NCBI GenBank assembly: GCA_947624745.1
Contig: CANQLR010000021.1
Coordinates: 1 to 47,282, forward strand
Source: an uncultured Clostridia bacterium
Lineage (GTDB): Bacteria; Bacillota; Clostridia; Oscillospirales; Ruminococcaceae
Reading direction: 5' to 3'
DNA: 47,282 nt
Each line of letters opens with the position of its first letter. The first letter of the stretch is position 1. A program made the position numbers and the translations under genes. The notes under the pieces were generated by a model. That model had not been told where the DNA came from. It saw only the letters and a list, made by a program, of their open reading frames with translations, and did no database searches. Below are positions 32,288 to 40,680 of this stretch, piece by piece.

Positions 32288-32644
32288 ATGATGACAAACG
32301 TTTACCGCGGGGAGATATACTATGCAGACCTAAGCCCTGTAGTCGGCTCGGAGCAGGGCGGGATACGCCCGGTACTTATCGTTCAGAACGACGTCGGCAA
32401 CCGCCACAGCCCGACCGTGATAGCGGCGGCGATAACGTCGCGGCAGGAGAAAACGCGCCTGCCGACCCATATCGAGATAGACTCGCAGTCCTGCGGGCTT
32501 GCGAAAGACAGCGTAGTGCTTTTGGAGCAGATACGCACCATTGATAAAAAGCGGCTGAAGGAGCGCATGGGTACCCTCACCCCGCAGGCGATGGATAGGG
32601 TAAATAACGCCCTGTCGATAAGCTTCGGGCTGACAGGGTTTTGA
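32288..32644 (+). CDS. MazF/PemK-family mRNA interferase, no visible antitoxin
   Basis: A 118-residue protein (or 117 if the adjacent ATG 32291 is used; AAGGAGGT at 32275-32282 fits either). It has the MazF pattern: [66 protein letters not shown] with the catalytic-site Arg and Thr. Members such as Bacillus NdoA/EndoA cut mRNA at short motifs. They usually follow a ribbon-helix-helix antitoxin gene, but the 170 bp upstream contain no such frame, so it is either an orphan or partnered from elsewhere. It is followed by a terminator. Confidence 0.9.
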   Translation: MMTNVYRGEIYYADLSPVVGSEQGGIRPVLIVQNDVGNRHSPTVIAAAITSRQEKTRLPTHIEIDSQSCGLAKDSVVLLEQIRTIDKKRLKERMGTLTPQAMDRVNNALSISFGLTGF

Positions 32645-32664
32645 AAAATATTGAAAGGTAAGGT

Positions 32665-32696
32665 AAGGGCCGCAACAAAAGCGGCCCTTTGGTTTG
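32665..32696 (+). terminator. Terminator of mazF-like gene
   Basis: AAGGGCCGC and GCGGCCCTT pair around an AACAAAA loop, followed by a short T-rich tail. Confidence 0.75.
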
Positions 32697-32742
32697 GAGA
32701 AAAGGGTAGCACGGTATTACTTTTTGTGACAATCCCCTCCCC

Positions 32743-32771
32743 TTGACACCACCCCCTCCCCGTGCTATAAT
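32743..32771 (+). promoter_or_regulatory. Promoter of secreted protein gene
   Basis: TTGACA (32743-32748), 17-nt spacer, TATAAT (32766-32771), 27 nt before the start codon. Confidence 0.85.
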
Positions 32772-32798
32772 ATCCCCATCACCCAAAGGAGGCGCGCT

Positions 32799-33740
32799 AT
32801 GCTTAACATGACTAAGAATTTTTCCTCTCTTCTTGCCCTTGCTCTTTCCCTCATTCTTGCGATTTTTGCCCTTAATATGCCTGTTTTCGCGGCCGAGGCG
32901 GTATACGTGCCGGGCGATGAGATAACCTTTCCACAGGCGAGGCTTTATCTGACCGATGAACAGGCGGAGAATTTTTCCTCCCTTCGTCTGACCGACGCCG
33001 TTCACATTGTCGACGGCTACACCGAGCACCTTACGCCGGTTTTTGAGAGCTTTGTCGACGAAAACGGCGAGCAGGTCGAGCGGATCGCTTCAATTCAGTC
33101 TTCGGTCGTTCACGACGGCGAGGTCTGTGAGTTCGGCTATGTCGGCAGGCTGTTTTACGACCTCATGACCGGCGAGGAGGGGCGCGCGCTTCTTGAGGCT
33201 CACCCCGGCTGGACGGTCATCACGGGGTTCGATTGGGAGAGCCTTGTTTTGCCCGGGAAAACCGCCGAGGAGGACTGCTATCTCGACCTTGTAAACTACT
33301 ATTACGACGTCGTGGTGAACGGCGCCGACAAGTCCTTGGGCGATTATATCGTGCCGGGCTGGGAAATGCTGTATAGGCTTCGGGACGAGTACGATTATTA
33401 TACATCTCTTGATGAGCCTGTCGAGGGCGGCCCGCCGCTCCACCGTTTTGACCGCTCGGGCAACTATCTCAGCGGCCTGCTGAAGTCCCCAGACACCGGA
33501 TTTTGCGAGCTTTACAAGGACGGCGTCCTCGTCGGCCCCTATTCGGGATACACAAAATCGAGCGCCGGCCGCAGTTTCTATATCGACGGCAGGATCGTCA
33601 GGGACTGCTGGCTTTTGGTGAGGGGCGAGAGGAAGTACTACGCCGGGCCGGACGGCATTTTCCTGACCGGCGAGCACACCCTTAGGGACGGAAAGACCTA
33701 CGCCTTTGCCGCCGACGGAAGCCTTATAAACGGCGGCTGA
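32799..33740 (+). CDS. Secreted protein with cell-wall-binding-like C-terminus
   Basis: A 313-residue protein, start ATG 32799 with AAAGGAGG 8 nt upstream. It begins with a signal peptide (SLLALALSLILAIFALNMPVFA, cleaved before AEAVYV). The middle (~40-230) is acidic, tyrosine-rich and not recognised. The last ~80 residues (FYIDGRIVRDCWLLVRGERKYYAGPDGIFLTGEHTLRDGKTYAFAADGSLINGG) look like two copies of a choline- or wall-binding repeat, W-x-x-x-x-G-x-x-Y-Y-A-x-x-D-G-x-x-x-T-G. It is probably held at the cell surface. Function unknown. Confidence 0.75.
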   Translation: MLNMTKNFSSLLALALSLILAIFALNMPVFAAEAVYVPGDEITFPQARLYLTDEQAENFSSLRLTDAVHIVDGYTEHLTPVFESFVDENGEQVERIASIQSSVVHDGEVCEFGYVGRLFYDLMTGEEGRALLEAHPGWTVITGFDWESLVLPGKTAEEDCYLDLVNYYYDVVVNGADKSLGDYIVPGWEMLYRLRDEYDYYTSLDEPVEGGPPLHRFDRSGNYLSGLLKSPDTGFCELYKDGVLVGPYSGYTKSSAGRSFYIDGRIVRDCWLLVRGERKYYAGPDGIFLTGEHTLRDGKTYAFAADGSLINGG

Positions 33741-33789
33741 TCGTCGGGAAAATTCAGACGGTCGGGACTCAAAAAGGAGCGATTTTACC

Positions 33790-34146
33790 GTGAAAAAAGC
33801 GTTTTTATCATTCGTTGCTATCATAATCCTTGCCGCTTCCCTCTGCGCCTGCTTTCAGAATGATCTGGCGGAGATGACTTCGGGGGAGGGCGACGGGTAC
33901 GCGACCATAGTGTGGGGCGACAAGACCTATGTGCCGTTCGGGGCGCTGTCCGCATACGGCGAGCGCGGAAAGCAGATCGGGATCGTAGACGGGAATAAGG
34001 ACGACCGGGTATATGAATTAAAGGGCTATTCGGCGGACGAGTGGATCGTAAATTCGTTCCCCCACGACCCCGGAATGCTTTTGAAGGAAGAGAGCGTAAC
34101 CGACATTCCCGCCGGCTGGCAGTCGGAATACTGGTGGAATAATTAA
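33790..34146 (+). CDS. Small lipoprotein
   Basis: A 118-residue protein with GTG start 33790 behind AAAGGAG. The N-terminus has a lipoprotein signal (AIIILAASLCAC) with the lipobox LCAC, so Cys20 or the following Cys should be lipidated. The mature part is short and acidic with strands such as YATIVWGDKTYVPFGAL and ADEWIVNSFPHDPGMLLKEES. I do not recognise a family. It follows the secreted protein by about 50 bp on the same strand and may share its transcript. Confidence 0.75.
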   Translation: MKKAFLSFVAIIILAASLCACFQNDLAEMTSGEGDGYATIVWGDKTYVPFGALSAYGERGKQIGIVDGNKDDRVYELKGYSADEWIVNSFPHDPGMLLKEESVTDIPAGWQSEYWWNN

Positions 34147-34205
34147 AGATACGGGGGAGGAAAATACCGCCCTATCCTGCCCGAAAAAAATTTTTTATTT
34201 TCCTA

Positions 34206-34256
34206 TTGACAAGATAGGTTTTGTATGATATAATCAAAACCAACCTACTAAGTAGG
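34206..34256 (+). promoter_or_regulatory. Promoter and palindromic operator of metY-cysK-rrf2
   Basis: TTGACA (34206-34211), 17-nt spacer, TATAAT (34229-34234), then the palindrome CCTACTAAGTAGG (34244-34256) just after the expected start site. The last gene of the operon encodes an Rrf2-family regulator, the likely binder. Confidence 0.75.
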
Positions 34257-34281
34257 AATTAAAAGGTAAGAGGGCAGAGGC

Positions 34282-34356
34282 ATGAAAAACCTGTTTGAGC
34301 TTTTGGTGAGACATAACTTCCGGTTCGGGCGAATGCGCCGGATTTCCGCCCGATAA
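34282..34356 (+). CDS. Possible 24-residue leader peptide
   Basis: An ATG at 34282 with AGAGG upstream opens a 24-codon frame (MKNLFELLVRHNFRFGRMRRISAR) ending 35 nt before the metY start. Its last third is rich in Arg. GGGCG/CGCCC-type pairing over CGGGCG (34325-34331) and CGCCCG (34347-34352), and CCGG/CCGG, overlaps the coding part, so translation of the peptide could alter folding ahead of metY. The function is inferred from position only. Confidence 0.45.
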   Translation: MKNLFELLVRHNFRFGRMRRISAR

Positions 34357-34391
34357 CGTAAAAATATTTAACTTTTGAAAGGAAGATCACT

Positions 34392-35675
34392 ATGTCTTAT
34401 AAATTTGAAACTTTACAGCTCCACGTCGGTCAGGAGACCCCGGATCCCGCTACGGACGCCCGCGCGGTGCCTATTTACGCGACCACATCATACGTTTTCC
34501 GCAACTGCGAGCACGCCGCCGCACGCTTCGGCCTCGCCGACGCGGGGAACATCTACGGACGGCTGACAAACTCGACCCAGGACGTTCTGGAAAAGAGGGT
34601 CGCCGCCTTGGAGGGAGGAGTAGCGGCGCTGGCTCTGGCGTCGGGCGCGGCTGCTATAACCTATATTCTGGAAGCACTGGGGCAGAACGGCGGTCACTTC
34701 GTCGCCCAAAAGACCATCTACGGCGGCAGCTATAACCTTTTGGCCCACACCCTCCCCGGGCTCGGAATAACCGCCACATTCGTAAATATCCACGACCTTA
34801 ACGAGGTCGAGGCGGCGTTTAAGGACAACACCCGCGCCATATACATTGAGACCCTCGGCAACCCGAACAGCGACATTCCCGACATCGACGCGCTCGCCGA
34901 GATCGCCCACAGGCACGGTGTTCCGCTCGTCGTCGACAACACCTTCGGCACGCCCTATCTCATTCGCCCCATCGAGCACGGCGCGGACATCGTCGTTCAT
35001 TCCGCGACCAAGTTCTTGGGAGGTCACGGCACCACCCTCGGCGGGGTCATCGTCGATTCGGGAAAGTTCGACTGGGCGGCGAGCGGCAAGTACCCCGCGA
35101 TTTCGGAGCCCAACCCGAGCTATCACGGCGTATCGTTTGTGAAGGCTGCCGGGCCGGCGGCGTTCGTCACATATATCCGCGCGGTGCTGCTTCGCGACAC
35201 CGGGGCGACGATCTCGCCGTTTGCGGCGTTTTTGCTTTTGCAGGGGATCGAGACCCTCTCGCTGAGAATAGAACGCCACGTCGAAAACACCAAAAAGGTC
35301 GTGGAGTTCCTCAAAAATCACCCGCTTGTCGAGAAGGTCAATCACCCGTCGCTGCCGGATCACCCCGACCACGCGCTCTATGAGAAGTACTTCCCGAACG
35401 GGGGAGGCTCGATCTTCACATTTGAGATAAAGGGCGGCGTAGAGGAGGCCCACAGGTTCATCGACAGCCTGAAAATATTCTCGCTTTTGGCGAACGTCGC
35501 CGACGTGAAGAGCCTTGTCATTCACCCCGCGACCACTACCCACAGCCAGCTCAGCGAGGAGGAGCTTTCGGACCAGGGGATCAAGCCGAACACGATCCGC
35601 CTGTCCATCGGAACGGAGCACATCGACGATATTTTAGACGATCTGCGGCTCGGATTTGATTCATTAAGTAAATAA
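34392..35675 (+). CDS. metY: O-acetylhomoserine sulfhydrylase
   Basis: A 427-residue PLP enzyme, ATG 34392 with GAAAGGAAG upstream; length matches the family's ~430. The signature includes the cofactor-binding [33 protein letters not shown], the Schiff-base lysine in [17 protein letters not shown], and the C-terminal [10 protein letters not shown] and [12 protein letters not shown]. It makes homocysteine from O-acetylhomoserine and sulfide in methionine synthesis. It is the first structural gene of an operon with cysK (17-bp gap) and an Rrf2 regulator. It could be the related cystathionine gamma-synthase, but length and N-terminus favour MetY. Confidence 0.95.
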   Translation: MSYKFETLQLHVGQETPDPATDARAVPIYATTSYVFRNCEHAAARFGLADAGNIYGRLTNSTQDVLEKRVAALEGGVAALALASGAAAITYILEALGQNGGHFVAQKTIYGGSYNLLAHTLPGLGITATFVNIHDLNEVEAAFKDNTRAIYIETLGNPNSDIPDIDALAEIAHRHGVPLVVDNTFGTPYLIRPIEHGADIVVHSATKFLGGHGTTLGGVIVDSGKFDWAASGKYPAISEPNPSYHGVSFVKAAGPAAFVTYIRAVLLRDTGATISPFAAFLLLQGIETLSLRIERHVENTKKVVEFLKNHPLVEKVNHPSLPDHPDHALYEKYFPNGGGSIFTFEIKGGVEEAHRFIDSLKIFSLLANVADVKSLVIHPATTTHSQLSEEELSDQGIKPNTIRLSIGTEHIDDILDDLRLGFDSLSK

Positions 35676-35692
35676 TTTTTAGGAGCATAATT

Positions 35693-36625
35693 ATGTCGAA
35701 AATTTATATCTCTGCCGACCAGCTTATCGGAAGGACGCCTCTTTTGGAGCTCACCCACATCGAGAAGGAGCTCGGACTTAAGGCAAAAATAGTTGCGAAG
35801 CTTGAATATTTTAACCCCGCCGGGTCGGTCAAAGACAGGGTCGCGAAGGCGATGCTCGACGACGCGGAGAAAAAGGGTATCCTGAAGCCGGACACGGTGA
35901 TCATCGAGCCGACGAGCGGAAACACAGGAATCGGGCTCGCATCGGTTGCGGCGGCGAGGGGGTATAGGCTCATCATCGTAATGCCCGAGACGATGAGCGT
36001 CGAGCGCCGCCAGATCATGAAGGCATACGGCGCGGAGCTCGTCCTTTCGGACGGCTCTAAAGGCATGAGCGGTGCTATCGCGCAGGCGGAGGAGCTGCAC
36101 AGAGAGATCAAAAACAGCATTATCGCCGGGCAATTCGTGAATCCCGCGAACCCGCAGGCTCACCGCGAGACCACAGGCCCCGAAATTTATGAGGACACCG
36201 ACGGCGAGGTGGATATCTTCGTCGCGGGAGTCGGCACCGGCGGCACCGTCACCGGCGTCGGGGAGTATCTTAAATCGAAAAAACCGGACGTTAAAATTGT
36301 CGCGGTGGAGCCGAAGACATCGGCCGTACTCTCGACCGGAAAGGCCGGAAAACACGGTATCCAGGGGATCGGCGCGGGTTTTGTCCCCGAGATACTCAAC
36401 ACAAAAATTTACGACGAGATAATTCCCGTCAGCGACGAGAGCGCGTTTGAGTACGGCAGGCTCGTCGGCAAAAAAGAGGGCGTTTTGGTGGGAATTTCCT
36501 CCGGCGCGGCCCTTTGCGCGGCGGTGGAGCTCGCGAAGCGTCCCGAAAACGAGGGGAAGACCATTGTTGTGCTTCTGCCCGACACAGGAGATCGGTACCT
36601 TTCGACGGCGCTTTTTGCGGAATGA
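35693..36625 (+). CDS. cysK: Cysteine synthase A
   Basis: A 310-residue enzyme, ATG 35693 with TAGGAGC upstream. PLP lysine lies in [15 protein letters not shown], the substrate loop in [20 protein letters not shown], the phosphate loop in [16 protein letters not shown], and the C-terminal [14 protein letters not shown] and [12 protein letters not shown] are typical. It makes L-cysteine from O-acetylserine and sulfide. CysK in Firmicutes can also bind CymR and act as its corepressor; an Rrf2/CymR-type gene follows 15 bp downstream, so this complex is plausible here. Confidence 0.95.
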   Translation: MSKIYISADQLIGRTPLLELTHIEKELGLKAKIVAKLEYFNPAGSVKDRVAKAMLDDAEKKGILKPDTVIIEPTSGNTGIGLASVAAARGYRLIIVMPETMSVERRQIMKAYGAELVLSDGSKGMSGAIAQAEELHREIKNSIIAGQFVNPANPQAHRETTGPEIYEDTDGEVDIFVAGVGTGGTVTGVGEYLKSKKPDVKIVAVEPKTSAVLSTGKAGKHGIQGIGAGFVPEILNTKIYDEIIPVSDESAFEYGRLVGKKEGVLVGISSGAALCAAVELAKRPENEGKTIVVLLPDTGDRYLSTALFAE

Positions 36626-36640
36626 GCGAGTGATGAGGGG

Positions 36641-37045
36641 ATGCTGATATCGACGAGAGGCCGCTATGCGCTCCGGGTGCCGGTCGACCTTGCAGAGCAC
36701 TCGGACGGCGGCTATGTGCCGATTAAGGAAATTGCCGCGAGGCAGGAAATTTCTCTCAAATATTTGGAGCAGATACTGCCTGTTCTGACAAAAAACGGCA
36801 TAATTGAGGAGCTCCGGGGCAAGTCGGGCGGGTACCGGCTTTTGGTGGAGCCGAAAAAGCTTAAGATAGGCGACGTGCTGCGGCTGACCGAGGGAGACCT
36901 CGCGCCGGTCGCCTGTCTTATGTGCGGCGCGAAGCCCTGTCCGCGGGCGGAAAATTGCCGCACTTGCCCCATGTGGAGGGAGTTTTACCGCACGATCGAG
37001 GAGTTTTTCGACGGCAAGACGCCGGGGGATATCGCGGGGGAGTGA
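36641..37045 (+). CDS. Rrf2-family regulator (CymR-like) with cysteine-rich C-terminus
   Basis: A 134-residue protein, ATG 36641. The N-terminal winged helix reads STRGRYALRVPVDLAEHSDGGYVPIKEIAARQEISLKYLEQILPVLTKNGIIEELRGKSGGYRL, the Rrf2 signature. The C-terminal part has five cysteines in CLMCGAKPCPRAENCRTC, spaced C-x2-C-x4-C-x5-C-x2-C. This could bind an Fe-S cluster as in IscR or NsrR, or sense redox. Its place at the end of the metY-cysK operon argues for a role in cysteine regulation, as for CymR; it may act at the palindrome at 34244-34256. Confidence 0.85.
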   Translation: MLISTRGRYALRVPVDLAEHSDGGYVPIKEIAARQEISLKYLEQILPVLTKNGIIEELRGKSGGYRLLVEPKKLKIGDVLRLTEGDLAPVACLMCGAKPCPRAENCRTCPMWREFYRTIEEFFDGKTPGDIAGE

Positions 37046-37091
37046 GGAGGGCAGAGGGGAATTTTGAGAGAACATTTGTGCTCCTAAGGAT

Positions 37092-37120
37092 AGTATAGCA
37101 CATTTGTTCGGGATTGTCAA
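37092..37120 (-). promoter_or_regulatory. Consensus promoter facing the rrf2 gene
   Basis: On the minus strand TTGACA (37115-37120), 17-nt spacer, TATACT (37092-37097). Transcription would run leftward, antisense to the rrf2 and cysK genes; no minus-strand gene is apparent there. Confidence 0.6.
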
Positions 37121-37159
37121 GGGGTGGGGGAAAATTTTTTTGTGTGGATTATAGGGTTT

Positions 37160-37188
37160 AAAGCAGACTGAGGGGGTCTGCTTTTTTT
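37160..37188 (+). terminator. Terminator of metY-cysK-rrf2 operon
   Basis: AAAGCAGAC and GTCTGCTTT pair around a 7-nt loop, followed by T residues. Confidence 0.85.
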
Positions 37189-37599
37189 GAGGGGTGGAAA
37201 GAAAGGGGGAGGGGCGAAGCCCCCGCCGGCCACGGAGTGGCCGGTGGGCCGTGGACCGCAGGTCCACGGCCGCGCGGAGCGAAGCGACGAGCAGGGGGTT
37301 CGCCATGCGGGGGCTGCGCTTTGGTGCGGTGAGGCAGGGTGTGGGGGCGAAGTCCCGAGGCGCCCGAAGGGCGCCTATGCCAAACCCGCTTGAGGGTTTG
37401 GCAGGGCGGCAGCGGAGCTGCCGCCGGGGCTGCGCAGCGCGGGGTCTGCGCTTTTACGCGGGGAAGGGGCGAAGCCCCGCGTTTGCGGAGCAAACGCGCC
37501 CCGGGCTGTGCGAAGCACAGCCGGGGCGGGCGGACTTCACGTCCGCCCGTGGGCTTCGCCCCATGCGGGATCCCGCAGCAAGGCGCGGGAAGAGGCGAA
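37189..37599. repeat. GC-rich palindrome cluster 2
   Basis: A gene-free stretch built of different hairpins joined by GGGGCGAAGCCCC-like words: CCGGCCACGGAGTGGCCGG, GCCGTGGAC-CGCAG-GTCCACGGC, GGCGCCCGAAGGGCGCC, CAAACCC-GCTTGA-GGGTTTG, GCGTTTGCGGAGCAAACGC, GGGCTGTGCGAAGCACAGCC, GGGCGGACTTCACGTCCGCCC. Apparent frames have no start signals. Confidence 0.75.
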
Positions 37600-37750
37600 G
37601 GCGAAGCCCTAAGCACGCTGCCGCGTGCTTCCCGCCGCGCGACGAATTATATAAATTAGCAAAAAGTCGAATCTTGTACCGTAAAATGGCCAGCACAGCC
37701 CCCACTTGTGGCGAACAACATTTGCTCCGTAAATGTTGGGGCTTCGCCCC
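37600..37750 (+). repeat. Structured ~150-bp element, copy 3
   Basis: Same order as copies 1 and 2: GGCGAAGCCCTAA, hairpin 1 (AAGCACGC/GCGTGCTT), CCCGCCG and GACGAATTATA, a degenerate interior, GCGAACAAC, hairpin 2 (AACATTTGC/GTAAATGTT with one wobble pair), and GGGGCTTCGCCCC. It is in the same orientation as the copies near 9.4-9.8 kb. Confidence 0.8.
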
Positions 37751-37806
37751 CTTTCTCTGCACTCTCACAAACTCCCTGCTGCCGTTTGTGCCTATCTGTT
37801 TCTTTT

Positions 37807-38868
37807 TTATTCCGCCCTTGCCCCGGGGAGGATGAGCATGGCGTCGCCGAAGGAGAAGAAGCGGTAGCGCTCGGCGACGGCGACGTTATAGGCGCGCATG
37901 GTGTTCTCGTAGCCCAAAAACGCGCTCACGAGCATGATCAGCGTGCTCTCGGGGAGGTGGAAGTTCGTGATGAGCCCGTCAATCGCGCCGAAGCGGTAGC
38001 CGGGGTAGATGAAGATGTCGGTGGAGCCGCTGTCGGGGGCGATCTTCCCGAATTTCTGGTAAACGCTTTCGAGTGTCCGGCAGGAGGTGGTGCCGACGGC
38101 GACGACGCGGCCTCCCGAGGCCTTTGTTTTGTTGATGATCTCCGCTGTCTCGGGCGGGAGGACGTAAAATTCGGAGTGCATTTTGTGCTCGGTGACGAGC
38201 TCCTCCTTGACCGGCCGGAAGGTGCCGAGTCCGACGTGAAGGGTCACACGGGCAATGTTTACGCCCATTTCGGCGAGATCACTAAGCTGCTCCTCGGTGA
38301 AGTGCAGGCCGGCGGTAGGCGCGGCGGCTGAGCCTGTTTCGCGGGAATATACTGTCTGGTAGCGCTCCTTATTTTCCAATTTTTCGGTGATATACGGCGG
38401 CAGGGGCATCTGGCCGATCTCGTCAAGAACGGTGAAAAGATTTTCGTCGCAGAAAAAGCGGGCGACGCGGTTGCCGTCCTCCAAAACTTCCAGAATTTCG
38501 GCGGTGAGCTTTCCTCCGCCAAAGACAAAACGGGTGCCGACCTTCGCCTTTTTGCCGGGGCGGCAGAGTATCTCCCAGACGTTCTGCGCGCGCTGCTCAA
38601 GAAGAAGAAATTCGATGAAGCTGCCGTTCGACTCGCGCTCGCCGTAAATTCGCGCGGGGAGCACCCGCGAATCGTTTATGACGAGGCAGTCGCCTTTTTT
38701 GAGGTGGCTGCATAGATTGTAGAAGCGGTCATGGGTGATCTCGCCGGTGTCGCGGTCGATGACCATGAGGCGGGAGTGGTTGCGGGGCTCGATCGGCGTC
38801 TGCGCGATGAGCTCCTCGGGGAGGGCGTAGTTGAAGTCGGATCTTTTCAGATTGGATAAATCAAGCAT
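37807..38868 (-). CDS. queA: S-adenosylmethionine:tRNA ribosyltransferase-isomerase
   Basis: A 353-residue enzyme; start ATG 38868 ([25 protein letters not shown]) with AGAGG upstream. Open frame beyond it is repeat DNA and not coding. Family landmarks: DYELPEELIA-like N-terminus, [76 protein letters not shown], and the C-terminal [16 protein letters not shown]. It transfers and rearranges the ribose of AdoMet onto preQ1 at position 34 of tRNA to make epoxyqueuosine. No tgt is beside it, which is unusual, as queA and tgt often adjoin. Confidence 0.95.
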   Translation of the reverse strand: MLDLSNLKRSDFNYALPEELIAQTPIEPRNHSRLMVIDRDTGEITHDRFYNLCSHLKKGDCLVINDSRVLPARIYGERESNGSFIEFLLLEQRAQNVWEILCRPGKKAKVGTRFVFGGGKLTAEILEVLEDGNRVARFFCDENLFTVLDEIGQMPLPPYITEKLENKERYQTVYSRETGSAAAPTAGLHFTEEQLSDLAEMGVNIARVTLHVGLGTFRPVKEELVTEHKMHSEFYVLPPETAEIINKTKASGGRVVAVGTTSCRTLESVYQKFGKIAPDSGSTDIFIYPGYRFGAIDGLITNFHLPESTLIMLVSAFLGYENTMRAYNVAVAERYRFFSFGDAMLILPGARAE

Positions 38869-38929
38869 GGTTGGGCCTCTTTTGGGGATTTGGGATTTTT
38901 GGGGGGAGTATCGGGGGCGGAGCGGGACA

Positions 38930-39010
38930 TATGGCGGGGGGGCGAAGCCCCGGGGCGCCCGAAGGGCGCGCCGCCACGCCCCGAAGGGGCGGGGGTGAGC
39001 GAAGCGAACT
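38930..39010. repeat. GC-rich palindrome cluster 3
   Basis: Upstream of queA, GGGGCGAAGCCCC leads GGGGCGCCCGAAGGGCGCGCC and GCCCCGAAGGGGC palindromes. It runs into the tandem repeat that follows. No gene is supported between 38869 and 39536 apart from the asd promoter. Confidence 0.7.
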
Positions 39011-39289
39011 GGGCTTCGCCGCGCAGTAGGTGCGATAGACCCGGGAAAGGTGCAGGCAACGGGTGGGGGCGAAGCCCCGCCGCCCGCAGAGCGGGCGGCT
39101 GCCGGCCCCCGCTTCGCGGGGCCGGCCTGTGCGCCCTTCGGGCGCACAAGGGGCTTCGCCGCGCAGTGGGTGCGATAGACCCGGAAAAGGTGCGGACAGC
39201 GGGTGGAGCGAAGCCCCGCCGCCCGCGGAGCGGGCGGCCGCCGGCCCCCGCTTCGCGGGGCCGGCCTGTGCGCCCGAAGGGCGCACAGG
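39011..39289 (+). repeat. Tandem repeat, two ~140-bp units
   Basis: Unit 1 (39011-39150) and unit 2 (39151-39289) are almost identical. Each reads GGGCTTCGCCGCGCAGT, then GTGCGATAGACCCG, a GGAAAGGTGC-like word, GCGAAGCCCCGCCGCCCG, a CCGCCCG/CGGGCGG hairpin, a GGCCCCCGCTTCGCGGGGCC hairpin, and TGTGCGCCC/GGGCGCACA. The third stem differs in loop (TTC versus GAA) but stays paired. Confidence 0.85.
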
Positions 39290-39437
39290 GGGCTTCGCCC
39301 CCGGTCAGACGGCAGATTATCAGACAGTCAGAAGTCAGATGCACTGCCACCGCCCTTGCCTTTGATCCCATCGCCGCAGGCGATACCTTTCACCCTCTGT
39401 TTTCTGATTTCCGCCCTCTGTCTTCTTCCCGCGCCTC

Positions 39438-39466
39438 TTGACATCTTCGCGCCGTTGTGCTATTAT
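39438..39466 (+). promoter_or_regulatory. Promoter of asd-dapA-dapB
   Basis: TTGACA (39438-39443), 17-nt spacer, TATTAT (39461-39466), 70 nt before the asd start. Confidence 0.8.
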
Positions 39467-39536
39467 TTCAGTACATTATAACCTATTCCGCCCGCGATTT
39501 CAAGTCCTGCGGGAAAAAATGAAAGGATCTGACCCT

Positions 39537-40616
39537 ATGAAAAATTATAACGTCGGCGTTATCGGAGCTACGGGCATGGTCGGCCAGCGCTTCGTGACCC
39601 TTTTGAGCGAGCACCCTTGGTTCCGCATTAAGGTCCTCGCGGCTTCCGAGAGATCTGCCGGAAAAACTTACCGCGAGGCCGTCGGCGCGAAGTGGGCGAT
39701 GAAGACCCCGCTCCCCGAAAACGTCGCGGATATCGTCGTCAAGGACGCTCTGAAGGATATGAAGGAGATAGCTTCCGAGGTCGACTTCGTCTTCTGCGCG
39801 GTAGATATGCCCTCGGAGGAAATAGTCAAACTCGAGGAGGCCTACGCCAAGCTTGAGTGTCCCGTCGTCTCGAACAACAAGGAGCACCGCCACACCCCCG
39901 ATGTTCCCATGCTCATACCCGAGTGCAATTCGGAGCACATCGCCGTCATCGAGACTCAGAGAAAGCGCTTCGGCACCAAGCGCGGCTTCATCGCGGTAAA
40001 GCCGAACTGCTCGATACAAAGCTATGTCCCGGCGCTCCACCCGCTGAGAAAATACGGGATCAAAACGGTCGTCGCCTGCAACTATCAGGCCATCTCCGGC
40101 GCTGGGAAGACCTTCGAGACCTGGCCCGAAATGGTCGACAACCTCATTCCTTTTATAAAGGGAGAGGAGCAGAAGTCCGAGATCGAGCCGCTCAAGATCT
40201 GGGGCGAGATCAAGGACGGCGTTATCGTCCCCGCAACGTCGCCGCTCATCACGACGCAGTGCCTTCGGGTGCCGGTTTCCGACGGCCATACCTCGGCGGT
40301 GTTCGTTAAGTTTGAAAACAAACCCTCCAAGGAGGAAATTTTAAAGGCTTGGGCTGAATTCAAGGGCGAGCCGCAGCTTTTAGAGCTTCCCTCGGCGCCA
40401 AAGCAGTTCCTCAACTATTTCGAGGAGGACAATCGCCCGCAGGCGAAGCTCGACCGCGACCTTGAGGGCGGCATGGCGGTGTCAATAGGAAGGCTTCGCG
40501 AGGATACTCTCTTTGATTACAAGTTCGTCTGCCTCTCGCACAACACTCTTCGCGGCGCGGCCGGCGGGGGAGTACTCGCGGCGGAGCTTCTGGCCGCAAA
40601 GGGCTATTTCGATTAA
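39537..40616 (+). CDS. asd: Aspartate-semialdehyde dehydrogenase
   Basis: A 359-residue enzyme. Start ATG 39537 (MKNYNVGVIGATGMVGQRF) after an AAAGGAT site; the in-frame upstream extension overlaps the promoter and was rejected. NADP loop GATGMVGQ, catalytic Cys in VKPNCSIQSYVPAL, SGAGK, and the C-terminal GGMAVSIGRLRED and VCLSHNTLRGAAGG place it in the archaeal/clostridial-type Asd branch (about 350-360 residues). It makes aspartate semialdehyde for lysine, methionine and threonine. It leads the asd-dapA-dapB group. Confidence 0.95.
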   Translation: MKNYNVGVIGATGMVGQRFVTLLSEHPWFRIKVLAASERSAGKTYREAVGAKWAMKTPLPENVADIVVKDALKDMKEIASEVDFVFCAVDMPSEEIVKLEEAYAKLECPVVSNNKEHRHTPDVPMLIPECNSEHIAVIETQRKRFGTKRGFIAVKPNCSIQSYVPALHPLRKYGIKTVVACNYQAISGAGKTFETWPEMVDNLIPFIKGEEQKSEIEPLKIWGEIKDGVIVPATSPLITTQCLRVPVSDGHTSAVFVKFENKPSKEEILKAWAEFKGEPQLLELPSAPKQFLNYFEEDNRPQAKLDRDLEGGMAVSIGRLREDTLFDYKFVCLSHNTLRGAAGGGVLAAELLAAKGYFD

Positions 40617-40680
40617 GTTATTAAACAATTTCTAATCTCTAACATTCTAACAATCTAACTTCTATGAGTCGGAGCAAACC

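Noticed and set aside
34488-37306. 377- and 594-codon minus-strand frames opposite metY and cysK
   Set aside because: Both lie over strongly supported genes, are Arg/Asp/Leu rich, and have no recognisable domain. The antisense promoter at 37092-37120 is real-looking but does not make these frames genes.
37158-37835. Frames of 68-213 codons in the palindrome cluster
   Set aside because: Same reason: repeat-derived, no ribosome site, no conserved domain.
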